From positions 18,866 to 82,865 of the forward strand of contig NZ_JAAAUC010000014.1 of NCBI RefSeq assembly GCF_009908165.1: 64,000 nt of DNA. Direction: 5' to 3'. The stretch comes from Frigidibacter albus. Its GTDB lineage: Bacteria; Pseudomonadota; Alphaproteobacteria; Rhodobacterales; Rhodobacteraceae. The position numbers were made by a program, and so were the translations under genes. The notes under the pieces are model-generated. The model did no database searches, was not told the DNA's origin, and saw only the letters and a program-made list of their open reading frames with translations. Shown here one piece after another: positions 45,065 through 53,360 of the stretch. Each line of letters opens with the position of its first letter. Positions within the stretch are counted from its first letter, which is position 1.

Positions 45065-45442
45065 ATGGACAGCCTTCTGGCCGAGACCCTGCACTGGATC
45101 ACCCGCGGCATCGAGGTGGCGGGGGTGCTGGTCATCCTTGCCGGGCTGGCGGCCGGGACCATCGGCTACCTGACCGGGCCCGGCGATCAGGACCCCGAGG
45201 AGCGGTTCCGCCTGTATCGGGCGCGGCTGGGGCGGTCGATCCTGCTGGGGCTGGAGTTTCTGGTGGCCGCCGACATCGTGAACACGGTGGCGGTGGAGCC
45301 GTCCTTGCGCAGCCTGGCCGTGCTGGGCGGGATCGTGGCGATCCGCACCTTCCTCAGCCTGTCGCTGGAGGTGGAAATCGACGGGCGCTGGCCCTGGCAG
45401 AAGCAGGAGCGGCGCGAGGCGGAACGCGGGCGGCAGGACTGA
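45065..45442 (+). CDS. DUF1622 membrane protein
   Basis: The 125-residue protein matches DUF1622: ETLHWITRGIEVAGVLVILA (helix 1), YRARLGRSILLGLEFLVAAD (helix 2, with the conserved Arg-Leu-Gly-Arg), then TVAVEPSLRSLAVLGGIVAI and RTFLSLSLEVEIDGRWPWQ. Three membrane helices are expected. The role is unknown. AAAGGAG lies 11 bases upstream of the ATG. A strong terminator follows and it is convergent with the subtilase gene. Confidence 0.9.
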   Translation: MDSLLAETLHWITRGIEVAGVLVILAGLAAGTIGYLTGPGDQDPEERFRLYRARLGRSILLGLEFLVAADIVNTVAVEPSLRSLAVLGGIVAIRTFLSLSLEVEIDGRWPWQKQERREAERGRQD

Positions 45443-45470
45443 TCCCGCCCCCCGCGCTGCGCCTTGCCGT

Positions 45471-45498
45471 TTCTTGCTGGCAAAAATATCCCGGGGGG
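45471..45498 (-). repeat. Copy of the GATATTT-type intergenic motif (reverse)
   Basis: Read on the minus strand, CCCCCCGGGATATTTTTGCC then AGCAAGAAA matches the arms of the palindrome at 20364 and the copy at 55061. It lies between the DUF1622 stop and its terminator. Confidence 0.7.
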
Positions 45499-45514
45499 AG
45501 TCTCCGCAGGAGAC

Positions 45515-45537
45515 GGGGGGCAGCGCCCCCCTCTTTT
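45515..45537 (+). terminator. Terminator after DUF1622 gene
   Basis: GGGGGG and CCCCCC flank the loop CAGCG and are followed by TCTTTT. A second small hairpin GTCTCC-GCA-GGAGAC lies just upstream (45500-45514). Together they separate the DUF1622 gene from the convergent subtilase. Confidence 0.7.
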
Positions 45538-45539
45538 CG

Positions 45540-46424
45540 TCAGTTGATCGAGTTCGGCGCCAGCGCCCGGGTGAGGCTTGCCTCGCCCTGACCGTGGATC
45601 GCCACGTCATAGCCGCTGATCGTGTCGGTGCGCGCGGTGTCCAGCAGGCGGTTGGTGATGTCCACCGGGGTCGCGGTCTTGAACTTGCTGCCCAGGATCG
45701 CGGAATAGCCGGTGACGATCGGCGCGGCGAAGGAAGTGCCGTAAAGCCCGGTCATGTCGCCATCGACCCCGACCACCAGGAAATGCTCCTGCACATCGGT
45801 GTTGCTGCCGGCATAGTTGGAATAGGAGGCCAGAGAGGCCGGATCGGCGGTGGTGCCATTGCTGTCGAGCGCACCGACGAACAGCACCGAATCTGCCCCG
45901 ATCAGCGCGACGTTGAGCGCATCGACGGATCCGCCCACAGAGGCGCCGACAGCGACGGCGTCATTGCCCGCGGCCTTGACCACGACCGCCTTGCCAAGCT
46001 CTGCATAGCTGATGATCGAGCGTTCCTGCAGGCCCCAGCGGATGTCATCGGGGTCGCGCGAGGCGGGGGCATAGATGCCGTAGCTGAGGTTCAGCACGTT
46101 CAGGCCCTTGCGCTGCAGCCGGACGGCACCGCGCGAATTGTAATCCTTGGAGAACATCTTCGCATCGGGTGCGATCATCCCGGCCTGCTGGAAGGTCCAC
46201 TGGCCGTGGGTCTGATACTGGTTGCCAAGGCCCAGATCGCCGATGAAGCGGTCTTTGCTGTTGAAATCGTCGATGATGGTGATCGACACGCCCTGGCCGG
46301 TATAGCCGTCATCCCAGGCGTCGGCGACCTCTGGGCTCATCCAGTCCTGGAAGGTCTGGGCATGAAGCGGGCCGGCGGCAAACAGCAGCGCGGCGAGGAA
46401 AAGGGATCTGGCGGAAAACATCAT
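45540..46424 (-). CDS. Small secreted S8 (subtilisin-like) serine peptidase
   Basis: The 294-residue protein has a signal peptide (MMFSARSLFLAALLFAAGPL, cleavage after LHA near residue 22) and goes straight into a subtilase domain without an I9-type propeptide. Catalytic residues can be placed as Asp in SITIIDDFNSK, His in YQTHGQWTFQQAGMIAPDAK, oxyanion Asn in VVVKAAGNDAV and Ser in GLYGTSFAAPIVTGYSAIL. The His motif is atypical, since HGTHVAG is usual. GGAGAG precedes the ATG. It lies 20 bp after a gene for a predicted outer-membrane protein on the same strand. Confidence 0.85.
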   Translation of the reverse strand: MMFSARSLFLAALLFAAGPLHAQTFQDWMSPEVADAWDDGYTGQGVSITIIDDFNSKDRFIGDLGLGNQYQTHGQWTFQQAGMIAPDAKMFSKDYNSRGAVRLQRKGLNVLNLSYGIYAPASRDPDDIRWGLQERSIISYAELGKAVVVKAAGNDAVAVGASVGGSVDALNVALIGADSVLFVGALDSNGTTADPASLASYSNYAGSNTDVQEHFLVVGVDGDMTGLYGTSFAAPIVTGYSAILGSKFKTATPVDITNRLLDTARTDTISGYDVAIHGQGEASLTRALAPNSIN

Positions 46425-46444
46425 ACTCTCCGGAAAAATGGGTC

Positions 46445-47047
46445 TCAGAATTCCCAGGTGAAAACCAGTTTCAGATAATGGCGATCATAGGCGGGGGCAT
46501 CTAACAAATAGTCAAGTGTCTCTGCAGGTGCGAGCGTGCTTGCGGCAAGGCGGCAATTGACCTCCTGCACCCCGCCGATGGCGCCGTAATCGGCCATGCA
46601 GGTGTCTTCGCGCAGATTTCCGCCCAGAATCGTCTGCGCCGTCAAGGTGGCAAATGCGCGTTTGCCGATGCGCCGCTGCAGGATCACGCCGAGGGTCAGG
46701 GCCGGGTCGATGCGGTATTTCTCGCCCCGCTCGCCGGTGCTGGCGCCCCAGAGGACGCCGAGGCCGGGGGTCACCTGGGTCAGGAAGGTGACGCCGAGGT
46801 CGGTCCAGTCGGTGGAGTACCAGCGGTCGAAGTCAATGGGGGTGCCATCGGCCAGCTCATACCCGCCGGCGCGGACGCTGCGCACATCGGCCGAGAGCTG
46901 CGAGCCTTCGCGGATGCCGATCAGGAAGGTCTTGCGGTTGCGTTCGGGGAAGGGGGCCGGGTCGGCGGCAAGGGGGCCAGCCAAGAGCACCGCCGCGAGG
47001 GCGCCCCGCAGGACGGATCTTGGGCGCAAGGCGCGGGCGGTCGTCAT
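46445..47047 (-). CDS. Predicted outer-membrane beta-barrel protein, 200 aa
   Basis: The product has a signal-like N-terminus (LRGALAAVLLAGPLAADPAP) and alternating hydrophobic/polar strands (GVTFLTQVTPGLGVLWGAST, ALTLGVILQRRIGKRAFATL), and ends in the aromatic terminal strand YLKLVFTWEF, the signature recognised by BamA. The two cysteines (EDTCMADY and EVNCRLA) may form a disulfide. No family was recognised. It precedes the subtilase gene by 20 bp, so the two are probably co-expressed. Start choice at 47047 is uncertain; a TTG at 47068 is the alternative. Confidence 0.65.
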   Translation of the reverse strand: MTTARALRPRSVLRGALAAVLLAGPLAADPAPFPERNRKTFLIGIREGSQLSADVRSVRAGGYELADGTPIDFDRWYSTDWTDLGVTFLTQVTPGLGVLWGASTGERGEKYRIDPALTLGVILQRRIGKRAFATLTAQTILGGNLREDTCMADYGAIGGVQEVNCRLAASTLAPAETLDYLLDAPAYDRHYLKLVFTWEF

Positions 47048-47072
47048 GGAAATGGCTTTGCGGCACAATGAG

Positions 47073-47102
47073 AAAAAGGCGCACCCGCGGGGGCGCGCCT
47101 TT
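47073..47102 (-). terminator. Terminator of the aldehyde dehydrogenase gene
   Basis: On the minus strand AAAGGCGC and GCGCCTTT form an 8-bp stem around a GC-rich loop, followed by T residues (TTTTT with the stem). It lies 42 bases after the stop of the aldehyde dehydrogenase gene and just upstream of the barrel gene. Confidence 0.75.
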
Positions 47103-47143
47103 CATGTCATGTCACTCTTTCAGGCGTCTGACCAGAGGTCCGG

Positions 47144-48583
47144 TTATTTGCCGTCCCAGCCCGAGATCGCCTTCACGTCGAGGAATTCCTCGATGCCCCA
47201 ATGCCCGCCCTCGCGGGCACGGCCGCTGGCCTTGACGCCGCCGAAGGGCGCGCCGGCGCCGCGGGACTGGCCGTTCATCTCGACCATGCCGGATTTCAGC
47301 TGGCGGGCGAGGCGGTTGCGCCGCGCGCCATCGGCGCTTTGCACATAGTTGGTCAGGCCGTAGATCGTGTCATTGGCGATGGCGAGCGCCTCTTCCTCGG
47401 TGTCGAAGGGGATGATCGACAGCACCGGGCCGAAGATCTCTTCCTTCTCGATGGTCATGCCGGGGACCACGTCGGCGAACACCGTCGGGCGCACGAAATA
47501 GCCGCGGTTCAGGCCATCGGGACGGCCGAGCCCGCCGGCGACAAGGCGCGCGCCTTCCTCGATGCCCTTGGCGATCAGACCCTGGATCTTCTCATACTGC
47601 GCGGCCGAGACGACCGGGCCGATATGGGCGCCGGTTTCCTTCGCGGGCGCGACGCGGGTGGTCTCGGCGACCTCACGGGCGATGTCCACGGCGCGGTCGT
47701 AGAGCGGGCGTTCGACCAGCATCCGCGTGGGGGCGTTGCAGGACTGGCCGGAGTTGTTGAAGCAATGCCGCGCGCCGCGGCGCACCGCGTTGTCATCGGC
47801 ATCGGCAAAGATCAGGTTGGCGCCCTTGCCCCCCAGCTCGAGGCAGACGCGCTTGACGGTGTCGGCAGCGGCCTTGGTGATGGCGATGCCGGCGCGGGTG
47901 GATCCGGTGAACGAGATCATCTCCACATCCGGGTGGGTGGACAGGCGGGTACCGACGCCGAGGCCATCGCCGTTCACCAGGTTGAAGACGCCGGGGGGCA
48001 CGCCGGCCTCGTGGACGATCTCGGCGAACAGGAGCGACGACAGCGGCGAGACTTCGGAGGGCTTGAGCACCATGGTGCAGCCGGCCAGCAGCGCCGGGAT
48101 CGCCTTCAGCGTGACCTGGTTCATCGGCCAGTTCCAGGGCGTGATAAGCCCGACCACGCCCACGGGCTCCAGCGCGATGCGGGTTTGCGGGGCTTGGGGA
48201 CCCAGCGGGCGCAGGAATTCGAAATCCTTGAAGGCGGTGATGAAGTTCTGGATGTGCCAGGCGCCGGCTTCGGCCTGATCGTCCACCGCCATGTCGATCG
48301 GCGCGCCCATTTCGAGGCTGATCGCAGCGCCCATTTCGGCCTGCCGGCGCTTGTAGATCTCGAGGATCTTCTCGACATAGGCCAGCCGCCCCGCCGGGGC
48401 GGTGGTGGCCCAGCCTGGCAGTGCGGCCTTGGCGGCGGCAACGGCGGCGTCGGTATCGGCTTCCGAGCCCAGCGAGATTACGGCGCAGACCTCCTCGGTG
48501 GAGGGGTCGATCACGTCGCAATCATTCGGGGCGGCCGGGGCGACCCAGCGGCCGTTGATGTAGAAGTCGCGTTTCTCGATCAT
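47144..48583 (-). CDS. NAD(P)-dependent aldehyde dehydrogenase
   Basis: The 479-residue enzyme has all ALDH hallmarks: VVGLITPWNWPMNQVTLKA, ISFTGSTRAGIAI (cofactor), LELGGKGANLI (general-base Glu), NSGQSCNAPTRMLVERP (nucleophilic Cys) and EEIFGPVLSIIPF. Wording YINGRWVAPAAPNDCDVIDP at the N-terminus fits the broad-substrate class of alphaproteobacteria. Its substrate is unknown. It is transcribed alone and ends in an intrinsic terminator. Confidence 0.94.
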   Translation of the reverse strand: MIEKRDFYINGRWVAPAAPNDCDVIDPSTEEVCAVISLGSEADTDAAVAAAKAALPGWATTAPAGRLAYVEKILEIYKRRQAEMGAAISLEMGAPIDMAVDDQAEAGAWHIQNFITAFKDFEFLRPLGPQAPQTRIALEPVGVVGLITPWNWPMNQVTLKAIPALLAGCTMVLKPSEVSPLSSLLFAEIVHEAGVPPGVFNLVNGDGLGVGTRLSTHPDVEMISFTGSTRAGIAITKAAADTVKRVCLELGGKGANLIFADADDNAVRRGARHCFNNSGQSCNAPTRMLVERPLYDRAVDIAREVAETTRVAPAKETGAHIGPVVSAAQYEKIQGLIAKGIEEGARLVAGGLGRPDGLNRGYFVRPTVFADVVPGMTIEKEEIFGPVLSIIPFDTEEEALAIANDTIYGLTNYVQSADGARRNRLARQLKSGMVEMNGQSRGAGAPFGGVKASGRAREGGHWGIEEFLDVKAISGWDGK

Positions 48584-48847
48584 CGCAAGTCCATCCTCTG
48601 CAATCCTGGGCAGGCTAGCGCTTCACCTTGCCCCTGTCAGACCGTTCCCGTGGCGGTTGTCACACAGGCCCCCCTGCGCCGATGCACAGACGGGCTTTGG
48701 GCCAGGGCTTGGTCTCCTCCGGCGCAGAGCCTATCACCGCGCTTTGGCAACGCCAGCCCATATCCACGAGGGCAGCCCGCCGTTTCCCAAAGTGGCGGGG
48801 TTTTGCTAGGCTGGGCGTAACGCCACAAGAAGACGGAGAAATCCAGA

Positions 48848-49711
48848 ATGTCGGTTCCGATGATGAAAAGCTCGCAGCCCACGCCCGACCCCGAGCGGGC
48901 CAATGCGTTCGAGCCTTCGCCGCTGTCGCTGCGGCTGTTCACCCAGAAGAAGACCAACCTGAAAGGGGCCGACTACCCGGCGCCCTATGCGGGCGGGCGC
49001 TGGAAGATCCTGGTGATCGGGTCGGACCAGAAATACCTGAAGATGGCCAATGGCACCTGGTTCTCGACCGGGAACCATCCGGTGGAAACCCTGCTGCCGA
49101 TGTATCACCTGGCCAAGGCCGGTTTCGGATTCGACATCGCCACCGTGTCGGGCGCGGCGGTGGAGTTCGAGCATTGGGCGATGCCGACCGAGGATGCGGC
49201 GGTGCAGGGCTTCTACCAGAGCTGGCTGGGCAAGTTCGACCAGCCGCGGACACTGGCCGATGTGGTGGCAACCTCGCTGGGGCCGGACAGCGACTATATC
49301 GGCGTGTTCATTCCCGGCGGGCATGGCGCGCTGATGGGGCTGCCGGAAGACCCGAACGTGAAGGCGGTTCTGCAATGGGCGGCGAGCCACAACCGCTTCG
49401 TGATCTCGCTGTGCCACGGGCCCGCGGCGTTTCTGGCGCTGGGCAAGGACAACCCGTTCCGCGGCAGGAAGATCTGCGCCTTTGCCGACCGGGTCGACGC
49501 GCATACGCCGAAGATCGGCTACATGCCCGGCAAGCTGACCTGGAAGTTCGGCGAGCATCTGACGGCGCAGGGCTTCACCATCACCAACAAGCTTATCAGC
49601 GGCGCGACCTGCAAGGATGGAAGGCTGCTGACCGGCGACAGCCCGCTGGCCAGCAATGCGCTGGGCAAGCTGGCGGCGACGGAGCTGCTGGCGGCCGTGA
49701 AGGCGATGTAA
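48848..49711 (+). CDS. hchA: HchA/Hsp31-type glyoxalase III (DJ-1/PfpI family)
   Basis: The 287-residue protein matches Hsp31: NAFEPSPLSLRLFTQKKTNL, FSTGNHPVETLLPMYHLAKA, IFIPGGHG-like GVFIPGGHGALMGLP, and the catalytic Cys in VISLCHGPAAFLAL, with the C-terminal LISGATCKDGRLLTGDSPLA. Family members turn methylglyoxal into lactate without glutathione and act as holding chaperones. Length is near the E. coli value of 283. The start at 48848 gives MSVPMMKSSQPTPD; the in-frame ATGs at 48860/48863 are alternatives. Confidence 0.94.
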   Translation: MSVPMMKSSQPTPDPERANAFEPSPLSLRLFTQKKTNLKGADYPAPYAGGRWKILVIGSDQKYLKMANGTWFSTGNHPVETLLPMYHLAKAGFGFDIATVSGAAVEFEHWAMPTEDAAVQGFYQSWLGKFDQPRTLADVVATSLGPDSDYIGVFIPGGHGALMGLPEDPNVKAVLQWAASHNRFVISLCHGPAAFLALGKDNPFRGRKICAFADRVDAHTPKIGYMPGKLTWKFGEHLTAQGFTITNKLISGATCKDGRLLTGDSPLASNALGKLAATELLAAVKAM

Positions 49712-49796
49712 GCCGCGCGTACCCCATACATTTCCCACCCTTGCCCTTGCCGCCCCCGCGCGGCACCTTGCCCCGATCTTCTGGGAGGAGGGCATC

Positions 49797-50984
49797 ATGC
49801 GCGCAGGTCTTGGGTTTTTGGTCGCGGGCTATGTGCTCAGCCAGTTCTACCGCGCGTTTCTGGCGGTGCTGGCCCCGGTGCTGGATGCGGAAATCGGCGT
49901 GCGGCCCGAGGATCTGGCGATCTCGTCGGGGCTGTGGTTCCTGGCCTTTGCGGTGATGCAGATGCCCGTTGGCTGGGCGCTGGACCGGATCGGGCCGCGG
50001 CGCACGGCAGCGGCGCTGCTGGCCTTTGGCGGCGGCGGCGGGGCGGCGGTCTTCGCGCTGGCGCAGGGGCCGATGGCGCTGCACCTGGCGATGGTGCTGA
50101 TCGGGATCGGCTGCGCGCCGGTGCTGATGGCCTCCTACTACATCTTCGCGCGGATGTTTCCGCCGGCGATCTTCGGCACGCTGGCCGGCGCGATCATCGG
50201 CGTGGGCTCGCTGGGCAACATCGCCGGCGCGGCGCCCTTGGCGGCGCTGGTGGAGCTGGCGGGCTGGCGCGAGACGCTGTGGGGCCTGACGGCGGTGACG
50301 CTGCTGGTGGCGGGCGCGATCTGGCGGCTGGTGCAGGATCCGCCGCGGGCGACGGCGGCGGGCGGCAAGTCGGAAGGCTCGGTGCTGGACCTGCTGCGGC
50401 TGCCGGGGATGTGGGCGATCATGATCCTGATGGCGGTGGCCTATGCGCCGGCCGCGTCGGTGCGCGGGCTGTGGGCGGGGCCCTATCTGGGGCAGGTGTT
50501 CGGCGCGGATGCAGGCACCATCGGCACCGTCACGCTGGGGATGGCGCTGGCGATGGTGGCGGGGAACTTCGCCTATGGGCCAGTGGACCGGATCTTCCGC
50601 AGCAAGAAATGGCCGGTGTTCGGGGGCAACGTGCTGGGGGCCCTGTGCCTTGCGGTGCTGTGGCTGGCGCCCGATGCGGGGCTGTGGACGGCGGCGGCGC
50701 TGCTGGCGGGGCTTGGCCTCTTCGGGGCCTCCTTCCCCGCGATCATGTCCCATGCGCGGGCGTTCTTTCCGCCGCATCTGGTGGGGCGCGGCGTGACCTT
50801 CATCAACATGTTCGGCATCGGCGGGGCGGGCCTCATGCAGTTCGCCAGCGGCCGGGTGTTCGAGGCGGCGGGCGGGGATGGCGCGGATGTGGCGGGGGCT
50901 TATGGCATCCTGTTCCTGTATTTCCTCGTTCCGCTGGTCATTGGATTGGGCCTTTACCTTTTCAGCCGCGACAGCCGGGGCTAG
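49797..50984 (+). CDS. MFS transporter
   Basis: The 395-residue protein has 12 predicted helices and the MFS loop 2-3 motif GWALDRIGPRRTAAALLAFG. The opening GLGFLVAGYVLSQFYRAFLA and the helix AIFGTLAGAIIGVGSLGNIA are typical for NNP or ACS-like branches; cargo is unknown. GGGAGGAGGG precedes the ATG. It starts 85 bp after hchA and ends 34 bp before the capsule-type gene on the same strand. Confidence 0.9.
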   Translation: MRAGLGFLVAGYVLSQFYRAFLAVLAPVLDAEIGVRPEDLAISSGLWFLAFAVMQMPVGWALDRIGPRRTAAALLAFGGGGGAAVFALAQGPMALHLAMVLIGIGCAPVLMASYYIFARMFPPAIFGTLAGAIIGVGSLGNIAGAAPLAALVELAGWRETLWGLTAVTLLVAGAIWRLVQDPPRATAAGGKSEGSVLDLLRLPGMWAIMILMAVAYAPAASVRGLWAGPYLGQVFGADAGTIGTVTLGMALAMVAGNFAYGPVDRIFRSKKWPVFGGNVLGALCLAVLWLAPDAGLWTAAALLAGLGLFGASFPAIMSHARAFFPPHLVGRGVTFINMFGIGGAGLMQFASGRVFEAAGGDGADVAGAYGILFLYFLVPLVIGLGLYLFSRDSRG

Positions 50985-51018
50985 ACAGGGGCAGGCCCCC
51001 TGCCCCGGAGCGCAAGCC

Positions 51019-52149
51019 ATGATCGTCTATCCCCGCGAATGGTCGCGGCGCCAGAATTCGGCCTTCGCCTCGATTGCCGAGGCGGCGGGCGGCGGGCGCC
51101 GTTTGGCATTCATCGGCCTGTCACTGCGCGGGTTTCCGGAAACGCGGGCGCGGGCTGCCGAGGCGATGGCGCGGGCCAAGCGGCAGCCGAAGGGGCGGCT
51201 TGGCCGGGCGCTGAAGGCGGCGCTGATTGCGGCGCAATACAACTGGGCGCGGCGCTATTTCGCGCGGCATCCGGGGCATGTGGCGATGTGCTGGAACGGG
51301 CTGACCGGATCGCGCCGCGCCTTCATGCAGGGCGCCTTGGACGCGGGCGCGCGGCGGCTGTTCGTGGAACTGGCGCCGCTGCCGGGGCGGATCACGCTCG
51401 ACCCGCTTGGGGTGAATGCCGAAAGCAGCGTGCCGCAGGGGCGGGCGTTCTATGACGATTGGGCGGCGGGCGAGCCGTCGCGCAGCGGCGAGGGCTGGCG
51501 CGAAGCAGGCGCCGGGCTGGTGGCCCGCGCCTCGCGCCGGGCCGATGTGGGGCAGGCTGGGGCCGACAGCCTTGGCGATGCACCCTTCCTGTTCGTGCCG
51601 CTGCAGGTGCCCGATGACAGCCAGATGCGGCTGTTCGCCGGCTGGGCCGGCAGCCTTGACGGGTTCATTGCGGCGCTGGGCGAGGCGGCGCGCGGGCTGC
51701 CGGAAGGCTGGCACCTGCGGGTCAAGGAGCATCCTTCGGCACGCGTGTCGCTCGCCCCGCAGATCGCGGCAGCCACAGACGCCTCTGGCGGGCGGATCGT
51801 GACCGACAATGCCACCGACAGCTTCGCGCAGGTGGCGGCGAGCCGGGGGGTGGTGACGATCAACTCCTCGATGGGCCTGCAGGCGTTCTTCCATGACAAG
51901 CCGGTAATCGCCACGGGCCGCGTCTTCTGGGCGCAGCCGGGGCTGGTGACGGTGGCGGGCAGTGCCGATAGCCTCGCCACCGCCTTCGCCAATGCCGAAA
52001 CGCTGGCCTTCGATGCCGGTTTTCGCGCAGGGTTCATAAGCTGGCTGGACCGGGAGTATTACCTGCGCGTGACCGAAACGCCGGAGGGCGACTGGCAGCT
52101 TGACCCTGCGGCCGTGCGCAAGGTTCTGGCCTCTGCTCCCAAGCCCTGA
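51019..52149 (+). CDS. Capsular polysaccharide synthesis/export domain protein
   Basis: The 376-residue protein resembles the KpsC/KpsS-like Capsule_synth domain: an N-terminal Rossmann-like half (LAFIGLSLRGFPETRARAAE, ARHPGHVAMCWNGLTGSRRA), then FLFVPLQVPDDSQMRLFAGW, LRVKEHPSARVSLAPQI and VVTINSSMGLQAFFHDKPVI, which is the conserved glycosyltransferase-like end. KpsC and KpsS are beta-Kdo transferases making the lipid linker of capsules. No other capsule genes are adjacent, so the acceptor is unclear. The start at 51019 is 34 bp after the MFS gene. Confidence 0.78.
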   Translation: MIVYPREWSRRQNSAFASIAEAAGGGRRLAFIGLSLRGFPETRARAAEAMARAKRQPKGRLGRALKAALIAAQYNWARRYFARHPGHVAMCWNGLTGSRRAFMQGALDAGARRLFVELAPLPGRITLDPLGVNAESSVPQGRAFYDDWAAGEPSRSGEGWREAGAGLVARASRRADVGQAGADSLGDAPFLFVPLQVPDDSQMRLFAGWAGSLDGFIAALGEAARGLPEGWHLRVKEHPSARVSLAPQIAAATDASGGRIVTDNATDSFAQVAASRGVVTINSSMGLQAFFHDKPVIATGRVFWAQPGLVTVAGSADSLATAFANAETLAFDAGFRAGFISWLDREYYLRVTETPEGDWQLDPAAVRKVLASAPKP

Positions 52150-52221
52150 AAACGCGATTCCGCTTCCCCCGGCCCGTCCCATCGGCTAAGGGACCGCGTC
52201 CTTTATGCATGGAGGTCCCTC

Positions 52222-53244
52222 ATGGGCTACAAGGTCGTTGTTGCCGGTGCCACGGGGAACGTGGGCCGCGAAATGCTGAACATCCTCGCCGAACGGGAAT
52301 TCCCCGTGGACGAGATCGTCGCGCTTGCCAGCCGCAAGTCGCTGGGCACTGAAATCAGCTTTGGCGACAAGACCCTGAAGACCAAGGACCTGGATACCTT
52401 CGACTTCACCGGCTGGGATATCGCGCTGTTCGCCATCGGGTCGGACGCGACGAAGATCTATGCACCGCGCGCCGCCGCGGCGGGCTGCGTGGTGATCGAC
52501 AACTCCTCGCTCTACCGCTACGACCCCCAGGTTCCGCTGGTGGTGCCCGAGGTGAATGCCGAGGCCGTCGATGGCTACAAGGCCAAGATGATCATCGCCA
52601 ACCCCAACTGCTCGACCGCGCAGATGGTGGTGGCGCTGAAGCCGCTGCATGACCGGGCGCGGATCAAGCGCGTGGTGGTGGCGACCTATCAATCCGTGTC
52701 GGGCGCCGGCAAGGAAGGCATCGACGAGCTGTGGGACCAGACCAAGGGCATGTATGTGCCGGGTCAGGAAGTGGCGCCCAGCAAGTTCACCAAGCAGATC
52801 GCCTTCAACGTGATCCCGCATATCGACGTCTTCCTGGACGATGGCTCGACCAAGGAAGAATGGAAGATGGTCGCCGAGACCAAGAAGATCCTCGACAAGC
52901 GCATCAAGGTCACCGCGACCTGCGTGCGCGTGCCGGTGTTCGTGGGCCATTCGGAAGCGATCAACATCGAATTCGACGAGCCGCTGGACTGGCAGGAAGC
53001 CACCGACATCCTGCGCGAGGCGCCGGGCGTGCTGGTGATCGACAAGCGCGAGGACGGGGGCTACATCACCCCGGTCGAATGCGTGGGCGATTACGCCACC
53101 TATGTCAGCCGGATCCGGCAGGACCCGACGGTGGACAATGGTCTGAACATCTGGGTCGTGTCGGACAACCTGCGCAAGGGCGCGGCGCTGAACGCGGTGC
53201 AGATCGCGGAAGTGCTGGGCAAGCGTTGCCTGAAGAAGGGCTGA
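52222..53244 (+). CDS. asd: Aspartate-semialdehyde dehydrogenase
   Basis: Asd reduces aspartyl phosphate to the semialdehyde at the branch point of lysine/DAP, threonine and methionine synthesis. The 340-residue protein has VVAGATGNVGREMLNILAE (NADP loop), VVIDNSSLYRYD, the catalytic Cys in IIANPNCSTAQMVVALKP, YQSVSGAGKEGIDEL and the C-terminal DNLRKGAALNAVQIAEVL. GGAGG precedes the ATG. It is followed by a UUCG-loop terminator. DapD at 2503 is another step in the same route. Confidence 0.97.
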   Translation: MGYKVVVAGATGNVGREMLNILAEREFPVDEIVALASRKSLGTEISFGDKTLKTKDLDTFDFTGWDIALFAIGSDATKIYAPRAAAAGCVVIDNSSLYRYDPQVPLVVPEVNAEAVDGYKAKMIIANPNCSTAQMVVALKPLHDRARIKRVVVATYQSVSGAGKEGIDELWDQTKGMYVPGQEVAPSKFTKQIAFNVIPHIDVFLDDGSTKEEWKMVAETKKILDKRIKVTATCVRVPVFVGHSEAINIEFDEPLDWQEATDILREAPGVLVIDKREDGGYITPVECVGDYATYVSRIRQDPTVDNGLNIWVVSDNLRKGAALNAVQIAEVLGKRCLKKG

Positions 53245-53283
53245 CGTTCGGGCAACGGCCCGGTGAAATTTCGCTGACGGATC

Positions 53284-53310
53284 GGGGCGCCTTCGGGCGC
53301 CCCTTGCCAT
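53284..53310 (+). terminator. Terminator of asd
   Basis: GGGGCGCC and GGCGCCCC form an 8-bp stem closed by a TTCG tetraloop, followed by TTGCCATTT. It begins 40 bases after the asd stop. Confidence 0.75.
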
Positions 53311-53360
53311 TTGGGGGGCTGGGGCAGAGCCTGAGCGCGTTCGACTCGGGAGGATCGTCG

